Notes: generated by a model not told the origin, from the letters alone. A stretch of 6,421 bases of DNA from Candidatus Omnitrophota bacterium (GCA_026387515.1 JAPLLP010000281.1:1-6421); one strand, 5' to 3'. Shown: positions 1 through 5,637, counted from the first letter of the stretch. Numbers and translations are program-made.

Positions 1-854
1 GTACACATCTGCCCCTGGTTTAAGAATATCGAACATAGAGATCCATTGACCGCCAATTCCAGATCCGCGTCTTTTAGGATTACACCCGCGGATTTGCCTC
101 CCAATTCCATAACTAATTTTTTTGTTTGCCTTGCCGCGTATCCCACGATCTGCTTACCCACTTCATTACTTCCGGTAAATGAGATCATATCCACGCGTTT
201 ATCTGTGCAAAGCAATTCTCCTATCTGCCCGCCGCTACCATTAATAATATTCACCACGCCCCCGGGCAAGCCCGCTTCCCGGATGATACGCGCTAATTCC
301 AGGGCGGTCAAGGGAGTAAGGCTTGAGGGTTTTAAGATAACGGTATTCCCCGCTGCCAAAGCTTGGGCCAATTTCCAAGAAGCGATAATCAAAGGATAAT
401 TCCAGGGAACGATTAAAACTACCACGCCTTGAGGTTGACGCTGGAGCTTACTATGCACCTGCGGCAGGACATTTATCGTCTCTTGCCGTAAATAAGCTTC
501 TAGATTATTAGCAAAATATTCGAAGGTCTTGGCCGCGCTAGGCACATCCATGAAGGTTGATTCTTTAATCGGTTTGCCGGTATTGAGAGTTTCTAACCTG
601 GCCAGCTCTCCTGCGCTATCCAGGATGCCTTGGGCCACTTTAAGCAGAAAACCCTTGCGTTCTGCCAGAGAAATATCCTTCCAGGGGCCTTTATCAAAAG
701 CCTGTCGTGCGCAGGACAAAACCGTCTCAACACAGGCCTCATCCGCAAGCGCAACTTGGGCAAAGGGTTCGGCCGTGCAGGGATTAATAACCTTCTGCCT
801 GGAGTTAGATTCCCAGGATTTGCCGTCAATAAATAATGGGTAATAATCAGGCAT
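1..854 (-). CDS. Aldehyde dehydrogenase, NAD(P)-dependent (3' end beyond window)
   Basis: This is the N-terminal 284 codons of an ALDH-superfamily enzyme, which oxidises an aldehyde to the acid in the cytoplasm. It is open to the left edge. The visible motifs are PWNYP at residues 150-154 (Asn152 is the oxyanion Asn), LKPS with the cofactor-binding Lys175, FTGS at 226-229, MELGGK with general base Glu250, and NQGQMC ending at nucleophile Cys284. The Asn-Lys spacing of 23 and Glu-Cys spacing of 34 match classical ALDHs. About 200 residues, including the rest of the catalytic and oligomerisation domains, lie outside. The ATG at 854 overlaps the preceding stop as TAATG, so translation is probably coupled. 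Family assignment is secure. The substrate is inferred from context: the small aldehyde released by the aldolase two genes upstream. A betaine- or general-aldehyde dehydrogenase is the alternative. Confidence 0.95.
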   Translation of the reverse strand, partial: MPDYYPLFIDGKSWESNSRQKVINPCTAEPFAQVALADEACVETVLSCARQAFDKGPWKDISLAERKGFLLKVAQGILDSAGELARLETLNTGKPIKESTFMDVPSAAKTFEYFANNLEAYLRQETINVLPQVHSKLQRQPQGVVVLIVPWNYPLIIASWKLAQALAAGNTVILKPSSLTPLTALELARIIREAGLPGGVVNIINGSGGQIGELLCTDKRVDMISFTGSNEVGKQIVGYAARQTKKLVMELGGKSAGVILKDADLELAVNGSLCSIFLNQGQMC

Positions 855-1291
855 TATTTTGTCTTTAAGGTATCCGAATCGATCTTCCATGAACCATCCT
901 CTTTTACCAAGGATGCTTCGCCGGTAAGCTCAGGATGGCCCGTTCTTGCATAAAGTACGGTAGCGGCGCCATCTCTAATATCTATTTTCTTGACCTCAAG
1001 CTCAGATACGCCAAATGAAGTAGCCTGAATAACGCTAAAGATACTGGCTTTTAAAGCATCCGGAGTATTCCTCATCTTAGGCAACTTCATCCTGGCTAAT
1101 TTTCCTAAAGAGGCGTATTTTTGATTCACCCGTTCATAATCATCGTAGGTTGCGCAGGCATTTTTTTCGCGCAGGTATGATTTATAGATATTGGTTACCT
1201 CATCCTCTAGAGGAGAAGAGAAAGACTTGCCCAGGCAACAGGCAACAAGCATAAACCCTAATAATAAAGTCAAAAAGTATCGCGGCATCAT
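854..1291 (-). CDS. Small lipoprotein with NTF2-like/DUF4878-type domain
   Basis: This is a 145-residue secreted lipoprotein. I start it at the ATG at 1291 rather than at the upstream in-frame ATG at 1309 because a strong AAAGGAG lies six bases before it. The 1309 ATG overlaps the previous stop (ATGA) and would put that ribosome site inside the gene. From 1291 the protein has a short signal peptide (basic start, hydrophobic LTLLLGFMLVA) and a lipobox LVAC with the lipidated Cys at residue 18. The mature part is helical at first. It ends in beta strands with the pattern ATVLYARTG and LVKEDGSWKID, typical of NTF2-like accessory domains such as DUF4878 or lumazine-binding-like proteins. No catalytic motif is recognisable. 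It sits between the aldolase/SCP2 gene and the aldehyde dehydrogenase, and its role there is unknown. The family call is tentative; the lipoprotein call is good. Confidence 0.8.
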   Translation of the reverse strand: MMPRYFLTLLLGFMLVACCLGKSFSSPLEDEVTNIYKSYLREKNACATYDDYERVNQKYASLGKLARMKLPKMRNTPDALKASIFSVIQATSFGVSELEVKKIDIRDGAATVLYARTGHPELTGEASLVKEDGSWKIDSDTLKTK

Positions 1292-1297
1292 CAATCG

Positions 1298-1304
1298 CTC
1301 CTTT
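1298..1304 (-). promoter_or_regulatory. Shine-Dalgarno site deciding the lipoprotein start
   Basis: On the minus strand this reads AAAGGAG, six bases before the ATG at 1291 and nine before a second ATG at 1288. It lies downstream of the alternative ATG at 1309, which therefore has no comparable site. This favours 1291 as the initiation codon. Confidence 0.75.
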
Positions 1305-1305
1305 A

Positions 1306-1767
1306 TCATTTGATTTTTACAGCTTTAAACAATTCGAACAACCGGGAAAAAGGCACGTACCAACGAGAAAGCTTCCCCAGGTCACCTTTTAGTTTCATCT
1401 TCCCTTGTGTAGTAGCCACAAAAGGGTCGAGCTTGCCCAGGAATACTAATTCCCAGATCTCCGCCGGGGCAGAGATAATAAACGGCGCGTCCTGGTCAAA
1501 TTCTAAAGACAAAACCCTTCCTTTCTCAAAATTGAACTTGTATATACGGTTATCGCCGTCAATCTTGATGACAAGCTTTAAAGTCAGATCCATCTCCTGG
1601 CCTTTTTTGGCAATAAACTCATCCTGGTTCACCAGATCTACGATTGCCTGTATATGTTCCCTGGAAAACATAGGATAGATATCGGACTTGCGGGCCAAGT
1701 CTTCTTTGAATGCCGCGTCAAGGCCATCGAGCACCCCCTTATCAAACAATCTGGCTGTAGCCGCCAC
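1306..1767 (-). CDS. SCP2-like sterol/lipid-binding domain, C-terminal part of a class II aldolase fusion
   Basis: As an isolated frame this starts at a GTG (1767) with no ribosome site. The same frame is open further upstream and already reads as aldolase from about 1830 (AIADEF, then GLDLVDALEEAVK), so the GTG is probably internal. Residues 1-20 of this frame (VAATARLF and on) are the last helix of the aldolase. From about residue 33 (MFSREHIQ) to the end is an SCP2-type domain of about 120 residues, with the typical strand run (LTLKLVIKIDG, KFNFEKG), the helix EIWELVFLGKLDP, and the GKMKLKGD-LGKL motif. SCP2 domains bind acyl chains, sterols or other hydrophobic ligands in a cavity. An independent start at the ATG at 1671 also lacks a Shine-Dalgarno, so I favour one aldolase-SCP2 polypeptide. 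The stop overlaps the 1309 ATG of the next frame as ATGA. Confidence 0.8.
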   Translation of the reverse strand: MAATARLFDKGVLDGLDAAFKEDLARKSDIYPMFSREHIQAIVDLVNQDEFIAKKGQEMDLTLKLVIKIDGDNRIYKFNFEKGRVLSLEFDQDAPFIISAPAEIWELVFLGKLDPFVATTQGKMKLKGDLGKLSRWYVPFSRLFELFKAVKIK

Positions 1768-1769
1768 CT

Positions 1770-2267
1770 TTACCGCCTCTTCCAGCGCATCAACCAGATC
1801 AAGTCCTTTTTTAAACTCGTCGGCGATAGCGTTCTTAAGGCCTCGATCACAAGTTGCGGTTTGGTAACACTAGGGGTCTCCTGAGGCACGACCGGCACAT
1901 TTCCTAGATAGATCCTGCTTTCAAAAGTCAAAGCCTTGAGTTCTGAATAAACCGCAAAGTATCCGTTGACTAACGGCGGGTGGCAATGGATTACGGTTTT
2001 AGCGGAAAAATTCTTATAGACCAGTCTATGTAAGGGAAATTCCGTACTCAGGCGCCCCCCCGTTTCCTCTTTAGTGATATCGACCTTGATGATATCATCT
2101 TCTTTTAAATTACCTAAAGATGTACCGGTAGCGGTGATCAAGATCGTGTCTTCATTGACCCTGGCGCTTAAATTTCCGGAGGTAGCCGCCACTAAACGTA
2201 AATCCGCCAATTTCTTTCCAGTGTTGATAATTTGGCTTTTGATCTCTTTATCGCGGCCGAATATCAT
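1770..2267 (-). CDS. Class II aldolase (FucA/AraD/adducin family), frameshifted after residue 145
   Basis: Zinc-dependent class II aldolases cleave ketose-1-phosphates to DHAP and an aldehyde. The visible motifs are TSGNLS at 29-34, TGTSLGNL at 48-55 (phosphate binding), STEFPLH with catalytic Glu76, and IHCH with zinc ligands His94 and His96. The frame then runs through PQLVIEAL into nonsense ending KRR at a TAA (1772-1770). The other frame resumes genuine aldolase sequence at about 1830. Between them the usual segment with the third zinc ligand (an L-x-x-HG[VL] motif, His155 in E. coli FucA) is absent. As sequenced, the enzyme would be truncated and lack a metal ligand. The ATG at 2267 overlaps the isomerase stop (ATGA), and a GGAG lies eight bases upstream. 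By context it would cleave a 5-deoxy- or 5-methylthio-ribulose-1-phosphate. Family assignment is strong; functionality is doubtful unless the break is an assembly error. Confidence 0.85.
   Translation of the reverse strand: MIFGRDKEIKSQIINTGKKLADLRLVAATSGNLSARVNEDTILITATGTSLGNLKEDDIIKVDITKEETGGRLSTEFPLHRLVYKNFSAKTVIHCHPPLVNGYFAVYSELKALTFESRIYLGNVPVVPQETPSVTKPQLVIEALRTLSPTSLKKDLIWLMRWKRR
1826..1844 (-). other. Frameshift and apparent internal deletion in the aldolase gene
   Basis: Before this point the aldolase reads in the frame ending EAL (codons at 1844-1836). After it, family sequence resumes at 1830 as AIADEF in the other frame. Comparing with the class II aldolase pattern, roughly 13-15 residues are missing, including the HG[VL] zinc motif. 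The phase change corresponds to a loss of 3k+1 bases. The two flanks align with the family without further gaps, so the break is narrowly located. Confidence 0.75.
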
Positions 2268-3184
2268 GGTTTAATCTCCATATGGATATGCCTGGTGATC
2301 AATTTATACGGCGTAATATCAAATGCCGGGTAATAACCCTTAACCCCTTTGGGCGCCAGGCGCACCCCCCGGTAAAACAACATTTCTTTATCCGGACGGA
2401 TCTCGATCTTTATGTCTGCGCCGCATTGAACCCCTGACGGCGGAGGACATAACACATAAAAGGGAATATTAAAATGCCGGGCTAAAATGGCGATCTGATA
2501 TGTGCCTACTTTATTTGCGATATCGCCGTTTAGGGCCAAGTGGTCCGCTCCCACAATAACCTTGCTGATTTTTCTCTCGGACATGACTTCGGCTGCCATA
2601 TTATCCGTGATGATGGTAATGTCAAAGCCTGACCTTTTTAATTCCCAGGCAGTTAAACGCGAACCTTGTAAATAGGGCCGGGTCTCGGTAGCAAAGAAAC
2701 TTACTTTTTTATTTTTAAGCCTGGCGAATTCTCCGATCAAAGGCATTGAGCCGCTGATATTGCAATGGGTCAGGACGACATCGCCGTCTTTAAGCAACTC
2801 TGCCGCGGCTTGCGCTTGTTTAACGCGCGCGTTTTTAAGTGTATCTAAAAACCCTAAGATGCTCATTTGAAGAGGAATTCCGCTTTTCTGCCAACCCAGG
2901 ACCATTTCAGTCAAATACCTAAAAGACAAGGTGGGACGGGTAGCATTAAGCGCCGCGGCTACTTTAGCGAGGTCCTTCTTTTGCCTTAATGCCTGAAGAA
3001 AAGTGTAAAACACCAGGATGACCTGCCCCACGGCGCGCGTCTTCATCTCTTTGATCGCCTTGCACGCCTGCTGGTAATTCGCCGCCTTTATATAGTTAAG
3101 CTTCTGCGGCAGGAGAGTCTCATCCAGGATATAGATTATGCCTTTTTTATATTGGATCGGCCAGAAAAGCGGGGAAAATTTCAT
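2264..3184 (-). CDS. MtnA/eIF2B-family sugar-1-phosphate isomerase (methylthioribose-1-phosphate isomerase-like)
   Basis: This 306-residue protein belongs to the MtnA/eIF2B-alpha family, which converts a 5-substituted ribose-1-phosphate to the ribulose-1-phosphate. Signature stretches are LDETLLP (20-26), TRPT with Arg83, THCN with Cys141 (equivalent to the catalytic Cys of B. subtilis MtnA), ETRPYLQGSRLTAWEL (167-182), ITDNMAA, VGADHLALNGDIANKVGTY with catalytic Asp214, CGADIKIE and AFDITP. It is shorter than typical MtnA (about 340-350). The highly conserved N-terminal VRGAPAIG loop is replaced by TRAVGQVI, which keeps only the Arg (Arg50), so it may be a paralogue with a shifted substrate. 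The start overlaps the phosphorylase stop as ATGA, and the stop overlaps the aldolase start as ATGA, so the three genes are probably translationally coupled. Alternatives within the family, such as ribose-1,5-bisphosphate isomerase, fit less well because the ETRP/LTAWEL motifs are MtnA-like. Confidence 0.88.
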   Translation of the reverse strand: MKFSPLFWPIQYKKGIIYILDETLLPQKLNYIKAANYQQACKAIKEMKTRAVGQVILVFYTFLQALRQKKDLAKVAAALNATRPTLSFRYLTEMVLGWQKSGIPLQMSILGFLDTLKNARVKQAQAAAELLKDGDVVLTHCNISGSMPLIGEFARLKNKKVSFFATETRPYLQGSRLTAWELKRSGFDITIITDNMAAEVMSERKISKVIVGADHLALNGDIANKVGTYQIAILARHFNIPFYVLCPPPSGVQCGADIKIEIRPDKEMLFYRGVRLAPKGVKGYYPAFDITPYKLITRHIHMEIKP

Positions 3185-3930
3185 TTTCCTTCCATTTTTT
3201 TCACGGCTGCCAAGGCAACCGTAATCAGATTCGACTCGGCCATATAATACATGGGATTCATAAAACCCATCTCGCCGGTAATCACGTTATCGCTCACCGC
3301 CAGGATTGAGGCTGCTTTTACTTTATGCAGCTGACAGATAGTTAAAAGCGTAGAGGAAACCATATCCACAACGATAGCGCCTTCTTTACGCTTGGCCTCA
3401 ACGATCTCTCTGGTTTCGCGTAGGAGCGCATCGGTAGTCCAGGCAGTGCCGCGATGCACCTTTAGCCCCATGCCTTTAGCTACTTCGAACAAGGTATCGG
3501 AAATCTTCTTATCGGCAAGGGTTTGGAACTTGCCATCCACATAATAGGGCGTAACGCCGTCACCGCGAATAACTTTATCCACTACCATCAAATCGCCCAC
3601 TCCGATATTCTCATCAAGCGCGCCGCAGGTTCCGATGCGGATAATATTCTCTATGCCGGAGTTACACATGACCTCGGTAGTAATAGAGGTGTCGGTAGAA
3701 AACCTGCCTCCGTTAATCCCGGTGATCTTTATCCCCTGATAAGTTCCGGTGTACATGGTGTATTCCATAAAGGAAAAATTACGCACCGGATTCTCAATTT
3801 TTTTCATCAAAACTTCCAACCGGTCCTTGGGCCCGGGGACAATAGCGTATTTACCCACATCCTCCGGCCTTAGCTGTACCATAGCGGTCAAATCTTTTCC
3901 CGTCAAATGAACCTCTTTTTGCATCTGCAT
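3181..3930 (-). CDS. Nucleoside phosphorylase (NP-I/PNP_UDP_1 family), atypical active site
   Basis: This 249-residue member of the NP-I family phosphorolyses a nucleoside to free base and sugar-1-phosphate. The phosphate loop VPGPKDR (Gly33, Arg37), the strand IIRIGTCGAL (Arg98), the GVGDL turn and VSDN with Asp214 are visible. Asp at that place is the purine-type catalytic acid, favouring a purine nucleoside over uridine. Two positions are odd. The usual ME[ST]A Glu that binds the ribose hydroxyls is Val191 (DMVSSTLL), and the usual G-x-G-x-P-S phosphate/sugar loop is replaced by NGGRFSTDTS (73-82). The start at 3930 has a strong AAGGAG. The downstream isomerase overlaps by four bases, so the sugar-1-phosphate product is probably its substrate. 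5'-deoxyadenosine or methylthioadenosine are plausible nucleosides by context. Family is secure; specificity is inference. Confidence 0.9.
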   Translation of the reverse strand: MQMQKEVHLTGKDLTAMVQLRPEDVGKYAIVPGPKDRLEVLMKKIENPVRNFSFMEYTMYTGTYQGIKITGINGGRFSTDTSITTEVMCNSGIENIIRIGTCGALDENIGVGDLMVVDKVIRGDGVTPYYVDGKFQTLADKKISDTLFEVAKGMGLKVHRGTAWTTDALLRETREIVEAKRKEGAIVVDMVSSTLLTICQLHKVKAASILAVSDNVITGEMGFMNPMYYMAESNLITVALAAVKKMEGK

Positions 3931-3932
3931 CG

Positions 3933-4850
3933 CTATTCTCCTTGTAATAATTTCTCTAAATTACCACCTAAAATATTTTCTTTATCCTTTTTGCTGATGC
4001 TTAAAGAGCGTACGGAGGCAATTGAACCCTGGATATCCTTTTTTGCCGGCCAGTCGCTGCCCCATAAGATATGTTCTGGGCCAAACAACTCCAGCGCCGA
4101 TTCCAGGTTCGCCTTGGTCTTATCGCCGCTGGTATCCACATAAATGCGCTTTAGATAATCCGTAGGGTTGCTTTTCAGGTCTTTGACAAAGTTTATCGAG
4201 CGCAGCATCTGATAGGTAGTGTCAAATCGATGGGATAAAAACGGGGTTACCCCGCCAAAATAAGCGAAGATAAATTTTATCTTAGAAAATTCCTCCAGCA
4301 CCCCTGACATTAATAATTTTCCGATTGAGATAGTCGTATCAAAGACGTATTCAATCACCGGGGTTAAAAGCGGATCCTTGACCCGTTCATAGCCAATAGG
4401 ATTGACGATCTGGGAATGCACAAATACGGGGATATTTTTCTCCAATGCCTGTTCATATACGGGAAAAAACATTTTGTCATCAAGATACACGCCATCATAG
4501 CTGGTAGCTAACGAAATCGCCTGAAAGCCCAGCTCCTCGCTTACGCGCTTCAATTCAGAAAGCATTGCCTGCGGGACACCCACCGGCAAAACAGCGGCTC
4601 CAATAAACTTATCCGGATAACGCCTAAGAATTTGCGCGACATTATCATTATAGACCCTGGCCACTTCTTTTTGCCCGCCCAATTTCAGGTGCGCATCGGA
4701 AGTGGGATAGCTAAGCACGGCTTTATCAATGCCGGCATCAGCCATCATCTTAACCTGGGCCTCAATATCTCCCCAGCCCTTATGGAAAAAATGGGCGTTA
4801 GTGATTATCTCTTGCGGTAACCAGTGGCTGTGGCTGTCGATCATTCTCAT
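3933..4850 (-). CDS. Amidohydrolase-2 (ACMSD-like, COG2159) TIM-barrel metalloenzyme
   Basis: This 305-residue metal-dependent hydrolase or decarboxylase is of the amidohydrolase-2 type. The metal motif DSHSH (His7, His9), VFVHS with His145 and the C-terminal LWGSDWP with Asp266 are present. At the position where the family normally has His in AHxGG, the sequence reads FAYFGG with Tyr197. In ACMSD that His (His228) activates water, so chemistry may differ or be impaired. Length and the ILGGN-LEKLL ending are normal. The ATG at 4850 has no clear Shine-Dalgarno, but it overlaps the repaired stop of the upstream hydrolase as ATGA, which supports this start over the ATG two codons later. The stop lies two bases before the phosphorylase start, and the gene's last codons contain that gene's ribosome site. 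The substrate is unknown; family members act on carboxylated ring compounds, lactones or amides. Confidence 0.88.
   Translation of the reverse strand: MRMIDSHSHWLPQEIITNAHFFHKGWGDIEAQVKMMADAGIDKAVLSYPTSDAHLKLGGQKEVARVYNDNVAQILRRYPDKFIGAAVLPVGVPQAMLSELKRVSEELGFQAISLATSYDGVYLDDKMFFPVYEQALEKNIPVFVHSQIVNPIGYERVKDPLLTPVIEYVFDTTISIGKLLMSGVLEEFSKIKFIFAYFGGVTPFLSHRFDTTYQMLRSINFVKDLKSNPTDYLKRIYVDTSGDKTKANLESALELFGPEHILWGSDWPAKKDIQGSIASVRSLSISKKDKENILGGNLEKLLQGE
3938..3943 (-). promoter_or_regulatory. Ribosome site of the phosphorylase inside the amidohydrolase end
   Basis: On the minus strand AAGGAG sits seven bases before the phosphorylase ATG at 3930. It lies within the last codons of the amidohydrolase gene (…CAA GGA GAA TAG). 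It supports 3930 as the start over the ATG two codons downstream. Confidence 0.75.
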
Positions 4851-5011
4851 GCTGAAAGTTTGCTTAAGAATACACTTATCTTATCTTTAAAAAGCGGCTC
4901 AGACTCATAAAAACAACTATTATGCCCGCCTCTAGCCCCCAGAAAATCCTTAGGACCGGCGGCATCTTCGTATAACTTCCTGCCCAGCCTGAAAGGAATG
5001 ATCTCATCGTT
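4847..5011 (-). pseudogene. Displaced C-terminal part of the alpha/beta hydrolase
   Basis: This 54-codon stretch runs from NDEIIPFRLGRKLYE to ISVFLSKLSA and then TGA. It is the normal C-terminus of the hydrolase, with acid Asp in NDE and catalytic His in RGGHNS, but in a frame different from the gene's first 204 codons. Its stop overlaps the amidohydrolase ATG at 4850 as ATGA. That is the junction style used elsewhere in this cluster, and it argues that this frame is the ancestral one. Confidence 0.8.
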
Positions 5012-5631
5012 AAAACTATTTTAATCCTGGTTGCCGAATCCCAACGGCTGGAAAATATCCAATGAGGTATAAAAGGATAAATGATCTTAATCATATCGCT
5101 GGCGCTAGTAAAAGAACTCTCCACAATCAACCCTGCCAGCTTATGCCTGGCAGCCAGGTGGATAATTACCGCTCCACCCAAGGATTCCCCGTAACCTATT
5201 AATTTATCGGCGGTTATACCCTTAGCTAAAAGATAATCGTAGGCCCCCTGGACATCAAGATACAGGCCGCTTTCGGAAGGATTGCCCTTACTTTTTCCGT
5301 ATCCCCGGTAATCAAAGAGAAAAACATTACAACCAAGCTGGTGGAAGAATTTTGCTTTCTCTAGTCGGTGGCTGATATTCCCGGCATTACCGTGGCAAAA
5401 AAGTATGGTAAAGCGCGAGTCTTTTGCCGGCAGAAACCATCCGGATAGCTCCACATTATCCGGAGCCTTAAAAGCCGCATCCTGGTAATCCAGGTTATAA
5501 TCTTTAGGCTGATATTCAATTCCTCTGTCGGGATAGAAGAGGCTACGCTGCTCAATATAGCGGAGATAGGCAAAGATAAAACCCAGGAAGATAACTAATA
5601 CCCATAAAGGAAATAGGCACCGATAGCACAT
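4876..5631 (-). CDS. Membrane-anchored alpha/beta hydrolase (COG1073/BEM46-like), 3' end frameshifted
   Basis: This serine alpha/beta hydrolase has an N-terminal membrane segment (residues about 7-23, LFPLWVLVIFLGFIFAY). The ATG at 5631 has no clear ribosome site, but a same-frame stop lies nine bases upstream, so no longer start is possible. The fold motifs are CHGNAG with the oxyanion HGN (80-82), FDYRGYG, and the nucleophile elbow GYGESLGG with Ser150. After DSATRIK (about residue 204) the annotated frame loses family resemblance and ends at 4876. In another frame from 5011 the expected tail appears: NDEIIPF, which carries the acid Asp; GGHNS, which carries the catalytic His; and a stop at 4849-4847 overlapping the next ATG. 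The beta strand normally preceding NDEIIP (P-V-L-x-I-H-G/S-K) is missing. As sequenced, the product would lack Asp and His of the triad. Substrate unknown; thioesterase- or lipase-like activities occur in the family. Confidence 0.85.
   Translation of the reverse strand: MCYRCLFPLWVLVIFLGFIFAYLRYIEQRSLFYPDRGIEYQPKDYNLDYQDAAFKAPDNVELSGWFLPAKDSRFTILFCHGNAGNISHRLEKAKFFHQLGCNVFLFDYRGYGKSKGNPSESGLYLDVQGAYDYLLAKGITADKLIGYGESLGGAVIIHLAARHKLAGLIVESSFTSASDMIKIIYPFIPHWIFSSRWDSATRIKIVLTMRSFLSGWAGSYTKMPPVLRIFWGLEAGIIVVFMSLSRFLKIR
5010..5024. repeat. Short perfect inverted repeat at the hydrolase break
   Basis: TTAAAA, a three-base loop (CTA) and TTTTAA form a perfect 6-bp inverted repeat exactly where the hydrolase reading frame breaks. 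It is too short and AT-rich to act as a terminator here. It may be coincidental or may mark the deletion junction. Confidence 0.4.
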
Positions 5632-5637
5632 ACGCGA

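Noticed and set aside
46..399. Plus-strand open frame of 117 codons
   Set aside because: It is antisense to the well-supported aldehyde dehydrogenase coding frame, has no ribosome site, and its translation resembles no protein.
529..843. Plus-strand open frame of 104 codons, with overlapping smaller frames at 593-829 and 630-836
   Set aside because: All lie over the N-terminal part of the aldehyde dehydrogenase, whose motifs fix the true frame.
1310..1678. Plus-strand open frame of 122 codons
   Set aside because: It is a shadow of the SCP2 domain coding strand, with no recognisable motif and no ribosome site.
3523..3873. Plus-strand open frame of 116 codons
   Set aside because: It is antisense to the nucleoside phosphorylase, which has clear family motifs across the whole stretch.
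5361..5573. Minus-strand open frame of 70 codons inside the alpha/beta hydrolase
   Set aside because: It is an alternate frame of the hydrolase, where the other frame carries HGNAG and FDYRGYG motifs.
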